Below, in pieces: positions 9,057-17,169 of a stretch of DNA of 64,000 nucleotides. The position numbers were made by a program, and so were the translations under genes. The notes under the pieces are model-generated. The model was not told the origin of the DNA. It searched no databases and saw nothing but the letters and a program-made list of their open reading frames with translations. Each line of letters begins with the position of its first letter. Position 1 is the first letter of the stretch. This stretch comes from DDH964 sp963763205. Lineage in GTDB: Bacteria; Desulfobacterota; Desulfuromonadia; Desulfuromonadales; DDH964. The DNA lies in the NCBI GenBank assembly GCA_963763205.1, contig CAVXNQ010000002.1, positions 1-64,000 on the forward strand, given 5' to 3'.

Positions 9057-10229
9057 ATGAACGGTCATTCGATATGGGCCGAGGTCGACCTGGCCGCCAT
9101 CGCCTTCAACCTGCACCAGGTGCGCCGTCTTGCCGGCCCGGAGCCGCAGCTCATGGCAGTGGTGAAGGCCGACGGCTACGGCCACGGTGCCTTCCCGGTC
9201 GCCCGCACCGCCCTCGAAAACGGTGCGGACTGGCTGGGGGTTGCCCGCCTGGACGAGGGGATCGCCCTGCGCCAGGCCGGCATCCAGGCGCCGATCCTGG
9301 TCTTCGGCTACGTCCCAGCGGCCTGGGCGGGGCACCTCCTCGATCACGATTTGACGGCGACGATCTTCAGCCTGGAGCAGGCCCGCCAGCTTGCCACGCT
9401 CGCCGCGACCCGGCGTCGGCGGCTGCGGGCCCATCTCAAGATCGATACCGGCATGGGGCGGCTCGGATTGCCGTCGGAGCAAATCGACGGGGGACAGGAA
9501 CCCGTTTCGGGCCTGGCGCAGGTGATCGCAATCTCCCGCCTGCCGGGCCTTGCCATAAGCGGGATTTACACCCACTTCGCCGCTGCCGACGATCCCGACA
9601 AGCAAAGTGCGCGTCGGCAGTTCGCCCGTTATTCCGCGTTCCTGGCCGCCCTGCAGAGCCGGGGTCTGCGCTTCCCCTGCCGGCACACGGCCAACAGCGC
9701 GGCCATCATCGCCCTGCCCGAAACCCATCTCGACCTGGTTCGCGCCGGGCTCATGCTCTACGGTCTCTGGCCGTCGCCGCAGCTGCGGGAGCGGGGAACC
9801 GAGCTGCGCCCCGCCCTGCAGCTCAAGGCGCGGGTGGCCCAGGTCAAGATGGTGCCGGCCGGCTTCCCCGTCAGCTACGGCGGCACCTACGTCACGCCAC
9901 GGGCCACCCGGCTGGCGACGGTGACCGTCGGCTACGGCGATGGCTATCATCGGCTGTTGTCCTCGCGGGGGGAGATGCTGGTGGGCGGCCAGCGGGCGCC
10001 GGTGGTGGGACGGGTCTGCATGGACCAGACGGTGCTTGACGTCGGGCACATTGACCGCGTGGAACCGGGGGACGAGGTGGTCCTTTTCGGCCGCCAGGGG
10101 GCAGCCCTGCTGCCGGTGGAAGAGGTCGCGGCGGCGGCCGAGACCATCCAGTATGAAATCGTCACCGCGCTGACTGCCCGGGTGCCGCGCCATTACAAGG
10201 GAGGCAGCGGGAGCTGCCATCGAACGTAG
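9057..10229 (+). CDS. alr: alanine racemase
   Basis: This 390-residue protein is intact. It has the PLP-binding lysine motif AVVKADGYGHG near the N-terminus, the IDTGMGRLG barrel segment, the catalytic tyrosine in VSYGGTY and the C-terminal GRVCMDQTVLDV. It interconverts L- and D-alanine for peptidoglycan synthesis or, in this setting, feeds D-alanine into alanine dehydrogenase. The ATG at 9057 has GGAGCGGAGC upstream. Its position directly after ald and alsT suggests a catabolic role, although a housekeeping role is equally possible. A GC-rich inverted repeat without a T-run (about 9004-9037) lies between alsT and alr. Confidence 0.95.
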   Translation: MNGHSIWAEVDLAAIAFNLHQVRRLAGPEPQLMAVVKADGYGHGAFPVARTALENGADWLGVARLDEGIALRQAGIQAPILVFGYVPAAWAGHLLDHDLTATIFSLEQARQLATLAATRRRRLRAHLKIDTGMGRLGLPSEQIDGGQEPVSGLAQVIAISRLPGLAISGIYTHFAAADDPDKQSARRQFARYSAFLAALQSRGLRFPCRHTANSAAIIALPETHLDLVRAGLMLYGLWPSPQLRERGTELRPALQLKARVAQVKMVPAGFPVSYGGTYVTPRATRLATVTVGYGDGYHRLLSSRGEMLVGGQRAPVVGRVCMDQTVLDVGHIDRVEPGDEVVLFGRQGAALLPVEEVAAAAETIQYEIVTALTARVPRHYKGGSGSCHRT

Positions 10230-10328
10230 CCGAAAGCGTGCCTGCCCGGCCGAGATCGGGTTCCTTGGCCAACGACTCGGACCAGGCGCACTGGACGGTA
10301 ATGGCAGGCACCAACAACAGGACCAAAC

Positions 10329-10360
10329 CCGGGAGGCGGAGCAGGCACTCTGCCTCCCGG
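10329..10360. terminator. hairpin between convergent alr and acyl-CoA dehydrogenase genes
   Basis: CCGGGAGGC at 10329-10337 pairs with GCCTCCCGG at 10352-10360. There is no strong T-run on either side. It sits in the gap between convergent genes, so it may serve both. Confidence 0.5.
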
Positions 10361-10395
10361 TGCCGCGATGCCCGCTGCTCCTCCGCCCCGTCGCC

Positions 10396-11850
10396 TCATC
10401 CCCCCAGCCGGCGGCGCAGCAGCCGGGCGCTGAGGGCGGCGAGTTCGGCGAACAGCGGCTCCGCTTCCGCCTCCCGCTCCTCGACCGGCCGCCCCAGCAG
10501 CTGTTCGAGACGAGCGTAGAGCTCCGCCAGCTCCGCTTCCCCGCCGCACCCGCCGAGGTGCCGGCGCAGGGCGAGGTGAGCCTGCTTGCGCTCCATCACC
10601 TCCAGCCCGTCGAGGATCTGGCGGTGGCTGGTCCCCTCCCAGATCGCCAGCACCAGCGCCTCGCGCAGCCGCCGCTCGGCCGGGAACTCGGCGAGGACGC
10701 CGAGGCCGCCGTGGACCTCGATCCCCCACTTGGCGCTCTGCACCGCGAACTCGGCGGTCCAGTACTTGGCCAGATGCGCCACCAGGCGAAAGAGATGGTA
10801 ACGCTCGCTGTAGGGCTTCCGCTCCCGCCAGACCTCGTCGAGCAGCCGCACGCTCTCCCAGGCCAGGGCGAAGGCCTCCTCCAGCGCCCGGCCGCGGGCC
10901 GCGAACTGCCGCGCCAGCAGCGGCTGCTCGATAACCGGCCGGCCGAAGGCGATCCGGGCCGCGGCAAAGTCGCGGGCGTCGTCGATGGCGCGCTGGGCGA
11001 GGGCCACGGCGGCGACGCTGTTGGCGGTGCGCGAAACATTGAGAACCTCGAGAATCTGGTAAACTCCCGTCTCGGCCGTCCCCAGCAGGTACCCCTCGCT
11101 CTTTTCGAGCACCACTTCGCCGGTCGGCACCGAGCGGGTGCCGATCTTGTCCTTGAGCCGCCGCACCGCGACGTTGGGTTGACCGTCCGTACGCTGCTGC
11201 GGCACCAGGAAAAGCGCCAAGCCGCGCACGCCGGCGGGCGCTCCCTGGGGCCGCGCCGCCACCACCGCCAGCTCGGCGCCGACGTTGCTGGCGAAATATT
11301 TCTCTCCGCTGAGCAGCCAGTGGTCGCCCGCCGGCTCGGCGACGGTCTCCACCGCCGCGCCGAGATCGGAGCCGCCGCCGATCTCCGTCATCCAGGTCGC
11401 TCCCTGCCAGACCGTGTCGTCCCGCCGCAGGAGCGGCGCCAGGAACCGCTCCCGGAGCGGCGGCGAGCCGTACTTGGCCAGCGCCAGGGCAGTGGCCAGG
11501 GAAACCGTGTGCGGGCAGTAGAGACCGGGATCGAAATAGGCGGTCAGGTAGCCGAGCTGGAAGGAGGCGGCGAGGGACGGCTCGGCCAGGGCCCGCCAGA
11601 CGCTGCCGGCCCGGTAGCCGGCCAGCAGCAGCTCGCGGTAGCCGCCGGGGAGCAGGATCGCGTCGACCCGCTCGCCGCGTTGGTCGAACATCCGCAGCCA
11701 CGGGGTGCCGGCGCGGTCGATCCCGGTCGAAATCTCCTCGCCCTGCCGCCGCCACCAGGTTTCCTGTTCGAGCAGCAGGTCTCGATGCGACAGGTCGCCG
11801 AGCAGGCGGCCGAGGAAGCGGGTCGGGGAACCATTGCGCGCCTCGTTCAT
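10396..11850 (-). CDS. acyl-CoA dehydrogenase, AidB-like
   Basis: The ATG at 11850 has AGGAGG upstream and gives a 484-residue flavoprotein. Family features include the FAD/substrate segment GATWMTEIGGGSDLG, GEKYFASN, the RTANSVAAVALAQRA helix and the C-terminal VHGGLGVLAEFPAERRLREA with IWEGTSHRQILDGL. Length and the long N-terminal extension resemble AidB/isovaleryl-type members more than the 380-residue beta-oxidation enzymes. The substrate cannot be told from sequence. It is monocistronic, convergent with alr, and reaches electron-transfer flavoprotein in related systems; no etf genes are in the window. Confidence 0.88.
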   Translation of the reverse strand: MNEARNGSPTRFLGRLLGDLSHRDLLLEQETWWRRQGEEISTGIDRAGTPWLRMFDQRGERVDAILLPGGYRELLLAGYRAGSVWRALAEPSLAASFQLGYLTAYFDPGLYCPHTVSLATALALAKYGSPPLRERFLAPLLRRDDTVWQGATWMTEIGGGSDLGAAVETVAEPAGDHWLLSGEKYFASNVGAELAVVAARPQGAPAGVRGLALFLVPQQRTDGQPNVAVRRLKDKIGTRSVPTGEVVLEKSEGYLLGTAETGVYQILEVLNVSRTANSVAAVALAQRAIDDARDFAAARIAFGRPVIEQPLLARQFAARGRALEEAFALAWESVRLLDEVWRERKPYSERYHLFRLVAHLAKYWTAEFAVQSAKWGIEVHGGLGVLAEFPAERRLREALVLAIWEGTSHRQILDGLEVMERKQAHLALRRHLGGCGGEAELAELYARLEQLLGRPVEEREAEAEPLFAELAALSARLLRRRLGG

Positions 11851-12058
11851 GAGCACCTCCTTTTCCTGGGCCGGATCAGGGTGGGGACCCCGTCCGACCA
11901 TCCCGGGACTGCATTCATTTTAGCCGCGGAAAATCCTCCTGCCCGGGAACGACGGCGGCCAGGATCGGGGCTGGCAGGTTGCGGCGCCGGTGCTATAGTG
12001 AAAACAGACGCAAAACCGGGGAGTTTAAGCTACAGAGCAGCACGAAAGGAGAATCGCC

Positions 12059-12250
12059 ATGATGCGCCACGAGGAATTCGAAGGGATCTGTCAGGCGGTT
12101 GCGGATGGCGCGGAAAAACGTGTCAAGCACATCGTCCTGCACCAGAGCGGCAAGGTGATCGCCTGCCGCCCCGATGACTTTATCGAAGTCGAACTGGAGA
12201 ACGGCGAGCACAAGACCTGGGCCAAGGACAACGTGACGCTGCTGCACTGA
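12059..12250 (+). CDS. conserved small protein of unknown function
   Basis: A 63-residue ORF starts with tandem ATG codons at 12059 behind GAAAGGAG. It is acidic and soluble, with no signal peptide or membrane segment. The C-terminal half, DDFIEVELENGEHKTWAK, looks like a small beta-barrel or SH3-like strand pair. I do not recognise a family. The good ribosome binding site and codon usage like its neighbours support a real gene. Confidence 0.7.
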   Translation: MMRHEEFEGICQAVADGAEKRVKHIVLHQSGKVIACRPDDFIEVELENGEHKTWAKDNVTLLH

Positions 12251-12295
12251 CCAGTTTGGCAACACACCGCGCACTGTGGGCGGGAACCGGGAACC

Positions 12296-12327
12296 GCCGG
12301 CAGCAGGCCTGTAGGCCCGCTGCCGGC
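12296..12327. terminator. bidirectional hairpin between convergent small genes
   Basis: GCCGGCAGCAGGCC pairs with GGCCCGCTGCCGGC around a short loop between the stop codons of two convergent genes. It lacks a T-run. Confidence 0.5.
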
Positions 12328-12348
12328 GAGGAGGCCGCCGCAGGTCGG

Positions 12349-12663
12349 CTAGCCGCCGTAGGTCTTGACGGCGCGTTCGATCGCGGGTCCGGCCTTGGCC
12401 AGGTCCGCCGGGATCATGACCGGGCTGAACTCGATGCTGGCGTTGAAGGCCAGAAACCACGGTTCGGCGATGGCGGGAATCTGCGAGGCGTCCTGCAACT
12501 CCAGAAAAATGAGTCCCGTCCGCTGTCCCTTCTCGGCCGTGAAATAGGCGGCCTCCGGCTTCAGTTCGCCCAAAATGGACTGGATGGTTTCGCCGAGCTT
12601 GCCGGCCTTGGCGGCCGCGTTGCCCGTTTCCACAGGGATATTGACCTTGAGCAGGAATCTCAT
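12349..12663 (-). CDS. small alpha/beta-barrel-like protein of unknown function
   Basis: The 104-residue product starts at the ATG at 12663 behind GGGAGG. The opening MRFLLKVNIPVETGN and the helix-strand alternation suggest a ferredoxin-like or dimeric alpha/beta barrel fold, as seen in DUF3303-type proteins. There is no signal peptide. It stands alone, convergent with the 63-residue gene. No catalytic residues can be named. Confidence 0.75.
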   Translation of the reverse strand: MRFLLKVNIPVETGNAAAKAGKLGETIQSILGELKPEAAYFTAEKGQRTGLIFLELQDASQIPAIAEPWFLAFNASIEFSPVMIPADLAKAGPAIERAVKTYGG

Positions 12664-12823
12664 GACTGACCTCCCTTTAAGTGAGTGTTCCTCCCGGGGC
12701 CGGAACGATTCCTTGGTGCGCGCCGCCCTGGCCCGCCTTCGAACTCAGTCTATTACCTTTACCCTTGCCCGGTAAAGCCGGCCCGGATTCCCGCGAAAGA
12801 TGCCGGGCCTACCGCTGCGGCGG

Positions 12824-13498
12824 TCAATACCGTCCGGAGAATTTCGTCTTCACCTCCCCGACATACAGATCCAGCCCTTGTTGCATCACCTCCAACCAGT
12901 TTCCGCCGCCGGCGGTCTGGAAATGTCGCTCCGCCTTGACCGTAATCGTCTCGGCTTCCGGCGCCATGCTCCCCTCCGATAGGACATCCAGCTGCGTGGA
13001 GATGTCGCAGGTAAGGGCAATCGACCAGAAGCCCGGGGTCATGTAGCTCCAGAATTTCAGGATGGAGGCGTCCACCACCAGGGTGCCCTTGGTGACATCC
13101 TGCTTGTTCTCCAGCACGGTGTAGCCAAGCTCGGCAAAGGAACGTTTCAAGGCATCGCGGATAACCGTTTCCACCGTCTGCCCTTCCTCCAGCAGAATGT
13201 CCCCCAGCGCCCGCCCGAAGGTGTTCCGTTTCCGGGCAATGGCCCGCCTTTTGATGTCCGCCGTTGCCGCCGCCGACCCCCCGAAACCGAGCGAGGGGAT
13301 ATCCTGTGAGCTGGGGTTTTCCTGGAATTCACGGCGGTCGGTGACGGTGTCGATAAAGACCGTCTTCCCCGTGGCCTGGACGGGAGCCTGGGCGGCAGCC
13401 TGCTCGAGGCGCACCACGCCGCGATTGGTCGCGCAGCCGCTGAGGAAAAGCAGGGGAACAGCCGCGAGCCCCAAGGCCAACCTTGCAATGTTCTTCAT
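12824..13498 (-). CDS. predicted outer-membrane lipoprotein, YajG-like
   Basis: The ATG at 13498 follows GAGGGAA. The 224-residue product has a lipoprotein signal ending LLFLSGC, so it should be lipidated and exported. The mature part begins with a strand (TVFIDTVTDRREF), then a helix with EEGQTVETVIRDALKRSF and AELGYTVLE, and ends LDLYVGEVKTKFSGRY. The pattern recalls YajG/LptE-like lipoproteins, but the family is not certain. The segment from about 13117 to 13455 is almost identical to a second, truncated gene at 19869-20207, while the signal peptides differ. That mosaic suggests recombination between paralogues. Confidence 0.8.
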   Translation of the reverse strand: MKNIARLALGLAAVPLLFLSGCATNRGVVRLEQAAAQAPVQATGKTVFIDTVTDRREFQENPSSQDIPSLGFGGSAAATADIKRRAIARKRNTFGRALGDILLEEGQTVETVIRDALKRSFAELGYTVLENKQDVTKGTLVVDASILKFWSYMTPGFWSIALTCDISTQLDVLSEGSMAPEAETITVKAERHFQTAGGGNWLEVMQQGLDLYVGEVKTKFSGRY

Positions 13499-13718
13499 AG
13501 CGGTTCCCTCCCTCGTCTTTTCCCTCGTCTTTTTGACTTCCATGATGCTAATCCATTGACAGTTGCCACGGCCTTTCGCGGCCCCCTGCCTGCCTGGAGC
13601 ATCCGCCACCGAAACTCCTCCAATACTTCACCAGATTTCGAGAGGTTTTCAAGGAGGTTCTCGGCTGGCCGGCAGCGCCAGCTCCGGGTCAAAGCGGCAC
13701 GGGCTGGTCGCGGAAAAG

Positions 13719-13760
13719 GGAGAAGCCGCCTGTACCACCATGCCGCCAGGCGGCTTCTCC
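13719..13760. terminator. hairpin with AGCCGCC stem
   Basis: GGAGAAGCCGCCTG pairs with CAGGCGGCTTCTCC. A related hairpin occupies the matching place in the second copy of this region, at 20440-20474. Confidence 0.55.
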
Positions 13761-13865
13761 GTTCCTCGAGGTTGACTTCGCGGACGATCCGCACCGTTCC
13801 GGAAGCGCCGGCCCGGAAGACAAAAGCGAAGGCGGGTCTTCAGCCTTGATTTTGCAGTCACGCCC

Positions 13866-14190
13866 CCGGCAGAGGTTACCTTCTCAGGGCGGAATGCATT
13901 TGGGAATCGATTTGGTTGGAAGGGGTGCCAAGCGGCAAGGCGGTATGCTGGTGAGGGTTGCTGCGTTGGATGGCGTCGCAAATCGGCCCGGCGTGTGGCG
14001 GGGAAGTTTGCGGGCCATGGGTGAAGCGGCCGCAAATATTAGATCTTCGGATCCCTGTTGACTTCCCCTGCGTAGGTGTCGACATAGCAGACAGCATCCG
14101 TACCGAATGCTGCGGCGATGCGATGGCATTCAGGGTGATTGCAAAGGGGCCGTTTGTGGCGGTTTGGTGGACAAAACTTTGGGGATTTTC
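13866..14190 (-). pseudogene. decayed copy of the 49-residue Cys-containing ORF and flank
   Basis: On the minus strand, 14039-14170 encodes the same product as the small ORF at 20835-20984, for example RHKRPLCNHPEC and YVDTYAGEVNRDPKI. An extra T in the region around 14163 and loss of the start region break the frame. The similarity continues downstream to about 13866, covering DNA that is not obviously coding. The rest of 13499-14365 holds one hairpin and no other recognisable gene. Confidence 0.6.
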
Positions 14191-14369
14191 AAGAGGTACC
14201 GTCACGGCGGGAATCAGGGGCCGGTTTGCGATGCGGCCGAAGCTTGTTCCGCGGCGGCAGGAAAGTGGGAAGCCAACACCTGGACTCCGGTTCTGCCAGG
14301 GAATTTAGCCGGGAATAGACTCACCCTTTTTCGTTTTCCGTTCGGTCTCAGCCGGGGCGCTCCCCCTAG

Positions 14370-15722
14370 CAGGATGTTGAAAAACTATTTGCCTAAGCCC
14401 TTGATTTTACTAGGCTAAGCAACCTGATTTTGCTATAATTTCGCGCATAACCATCCGATTTTGCAGGAGAAACTGTTATGCGCGGTGAAGATCAGAACCA
14501 GCAGGCCATGTTCAGCTATATTTCCCCGGAAGCCCGGGTTCCCAAGGATCATCCATTGCGGCCGATCCGGGCCATGGTCGATAGCGCGCTTGAATGATCT
14601 CGCGCCCCTGTTCCGCGAGATGTATTCACACACCGGTCGGCCGTCGATTCCGCCGGAGCAGCTCCTGCGCGCCTCGTTGCTGCAAGTGCTCTACTCCATC
14701 CGCAGCGAGCGGATGCTGGTTGAGCAACTGGATTACAACCTGTTGTTTCGTTGGTTTGTCGGGCTGTCCATGGATGACAAGGTCTGGAATCATTCGACCT
14801 TCTCCAAGAACCGTGAGCGCCTGATGCAGTTCGAAGTGGCGACAGCCTTCTTCCAAGCCACCAAGGGCCTGGCGGAACGGGCCGGACTGATGTCGAAAGA
14901 CCACTTCACCGTGGATGGCACCTTGATCGAAGCCTGGGCCTCCATGAAAAGTTTCCGCCCCAAGGATGATCAGGATCAAGACCCGCCCGCAACCGGTGGT
15001 CGCAATCCCGAGGTCAATTTCAAAGGGCAGAAGCGCAAGAATGATACGCATCAGTCCACGACAGACCCAGATGCCCGCCTGCTCAAAAAAGGCAAAGGTA
15101 AAGAATCCAGGCTCTGCTTCATGGGGCACGCCCTGATGGAGAACCGCAATGGTCTGGTGGTGGACAGCCGTTTGACCGAGGCCAACGGGACCGCCGAATG
15201 GGACGCCGCCCTGGAGATGATCGAAAACCTGCCAGGAACGCATCAGATCACCGTTGGTGGCGACAAGGGCTACGATGTGCCGGTCTTCGTCGATGGTCTA
15301 AGGGAGTTGCTGGCCACACCGCATGTGGCCCAAAAAGACAAGGGCACCGCGATTGACGGCCGTACCACCCGCCATGACGGTTACCAGGTCAGCCAGCGCA
15401 TTCGCAAACGGGTTGAAGAAATCTTCGGCTGGCTGAAAACCGTTGGTTGCCTACGCAAGACGCGCCATCGAGGACTTGACTTGGTCGGTTGGATCTTCGA
15501 GTTTGCCATGACCGCCTACAACTTGATTCGAATGCGCAATCTGATCTGGGCAACATAGCTAAAAAGAGGAGAAATGCTGCCGATTTTGGCAGAAAAAAGG
15601 CCGTAACGGGCCTCATACTAAGAGTATTCGCCCCGGAACCAACGAAACACAGATTGTCAAAGATCAAAAAAATCACTCACGGGAGCAAAGGGCTGACTCC
15701 CGGTTAGTTTTTCAACGGCCTG
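14370..15722 (+). mobile_element. IS5-type insertion sequence, complete, with CTAG target duplication
   Basis: The element is 1353 bp with imperfect terminal inverted repeats: CAGGATGTTGAAAAACTA on the left and CAGGCCGTTGAAAAACTA (reverse complement) on the right. It is flanked by direct CTAG copies at 14366-14369 and 15723-15726, matching the YTAR targets used by the IS5 family. It encodes a single DDE transposase. It interrupts a relic that reads like the end of a GGDEF domain. Confidence 0.85.
14478..15558 (+). CDS. IS5 family DDE transposase, one frameshift
   Basis: The native start is the ATG at 14478 with AGGAG upstream. The first 38 codons (MRGEDQNQQAMFSYIS onward) are in one frame and the rest, from DLAPLFREMY, in another; the break is at about 14590-14600. 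The DDE triad can be seen in HFTVDGTLIEAW, VGGDKGYDV and EEIFGWLKT, and the N-terminal DUF772 region contains RPSIPPEQLLRASLLQ. Full length is about 360 residues. Whether the copy is active depends on the frameshift being real. Confidence 0.85.
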
Positions 15723-15775
15723 CTAGCGTCTTTCCCCTGCGCCTTGACCCGGCACATGGCAGTATCAGCCTCCAC
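15723..15775 (-). pseudogene. relic of a GGDEF-domain C-terminus, split by the IS
   Basis: On the minus strand the frame VVEADTAMCRVKAQGKDA resembles the final helix of GGDEF (diguanylate cyclase) domains, usually ADxALYRAKxxGRN. Removing the IS and one CTAG copy lets the frame continue as RGSAPAETERKTKKG to a stop at 14305. An in-frame stop upstream shows the rest is already lost. The remaining stretch to 16097 holds no gene that I recognise. Confidence 0.45.
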
Positions 15776-16097
15776 GACATATTAGATGATGTGCTCGGGA
15801 AAGGCCCCATACATGGTCAGAAGCTTCACGCCTTCGGTCTTCGGGGCGTAGAGCGTCTTTGATCCTCACTCGTCCTTGGGACACCGTTCGGGAGTGTGGG
15901 TTGGCGTGATGTGGACCAGAATAGTCCACCTCCGGTTTCCAGCCGTCGGGGTTCTGATTGTTGTATTTTCAGCCCCATCGCCGTGAAGTTCCAGGCAGCC
16001 ATTGAAACCCCACCAAAATCTTGGTCAAGCTTATCGTACGTCCCATCGATCTTCTTTTCAGCTACCGTTGTTATCCCCTCACATGTTCTTGGTCCGG

Positions 16098-16877
16098 CTA
16101 TTCGCAGACCTCCTGCTTCACCACCACGCCATACTCGTGCAGCAGCTTTGCATATTCTCCGCTCTTGCACATGGCGGCGAGGCTTTCGTTGAACCGGTCA
16201 CGCACGGCATCATCCTTGAAACCGGCCTTGAAGTTTGTCACCGGCGGAAAGATGGCGTGGAAGCTGACCTTGTCTAAATCATGGCCCATCTTCTTGCTGA
16301 AATAGCTGAATATGCTGTGGTCGATCACGATGACCAGCTCCTTCCCCTCCCAGAACCTCCGGACCTGTTCCTTCTGGTCGGCGACTTCGATGTAGTTCTT
16401 CCGCTGGGGGGATTGCGGCGAGAACATCGCCTCGAATTCAGGTCCCAGCGCCAGGTAGGCATTGCCCCAAGTCAGCACCCGACGATTCCGGAGGTCGGCA
16501 ACGCTGTCGATCCGGAACCCGTCGGCCTTTTTGCTGATCGCGAAGTTGGCAAAGGTTATGAAGTCGGTGGATTCAAAGATATCCTTATCCTCCTGCTGGA
16601 CGCCGAGGGACACGTCCGCCCGCTTCTGCTGAACCGCCGTCTGCAACTCCCCATAGGGGAGCTGAATGAAAAGCAGGCTATAGCCCTTCAGTGCCTGACG
16701 TACGATATCGACTTCCAGTCCGGTGCCGGCGTTATCCATGACAAAAGGCGGAATATCCAGGGAGACGGCCACGAGAAGTTCGGGCTTATCCGCGGCCTGG
16801 GCATGATTGCTGATTCCCGTCAGCAGCAGTAACGCCACGACGATGGATCCGAACAAAATGTTGCGAGCTGGATTCAT
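16098..16877 (-). CDS. periplasmic solute-binding protein, amino-acid ABC/PBP2 type
   Basis: The 259-residue protein starts with a cleavable signal peptide (cut near NHAQAA). The mature part has the PBP2 layout: LLVAVSLDIPPFVMDN, then GLEVDIVRQALKGYS, then LPYGELQTAVQQKRADVSLG in the first lobe, and VADLRNRRVLTWGNAY in the hinge region. Such proteins either feed ABC permeases or serve as detached sensor domains. No permease genes are close. Relics resembling a GGDEF domain lie just downstream, so it may once have accompanied a signalling protein. Confidence 0.85.
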   Translation of the reverse strand: MNPARNILFGSIVVALLLLTGISNHAQAADKPELLVAVSLDIPPFVMDNAGTGLEVDIVRQALKGYSLLFIQLPYGELQTAVQQKRADVSLGVQQEDKDIFESTDFITFANFAISKKADGFRIDSVADLRNRRVLTWGNAYLALGPEFEAMFSPQSPQRKNYIEVADQKEQVRRFWEGKELVIVIDHSIFSYFSKKMGHDLDKVSFHAIFPPVTNFKAGFKDDAVRDRFNESLAAMCKSGEYAKLLHEYGVVVKQEVCE

Positions 16878-17169
16878 GGGAACCTCTCTTTCGCCGGGTT
16901 GCGGTACGGAAACGGCTTTCCTCTACTTTATCGCAAAAGGGATTCGGGGTCGGAAACGGGGGGGAGTTTGAGTATTGCCGTGGTTCGGACAAGAGAGGCT
17001 GGGAGTTAATAGATGTCAGATTGTGCCGGGGCCTTGGTCTCCAGCTATTCCAAAATTTCCCGGCTAGGTTGAGGCGTCTATTTTGCCGGGGGAAGGTCCC
17101 AAGTCAGCGTTAATTGCTTTGTTGGCCTTCCTCTTCTCGAATCATGACTCCGATAACCAGATCAATGAA

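Noticed and set aside
9039..10220. Long minus-strand frame opposite alr, and similar long frames opposite other GC-rich genes (for example 2759-4147, 35196-36452, 46018-47742, 57251-58843).
   Set aside because: They are shadow frames caused by high GC at third codon positions. Their products are Arg/Gly/Pro/His-rich, lack ribosome binding sites and match no family, while the opposite strand encodes clear genes.
15826..16170. A minus-strand frame overlapping the 3' end of the solute-binding protein gene.
   Set aside because: It overlaps a confident gene out of frame, has no ribosome binding site, and its product resembles nothing recognisable.
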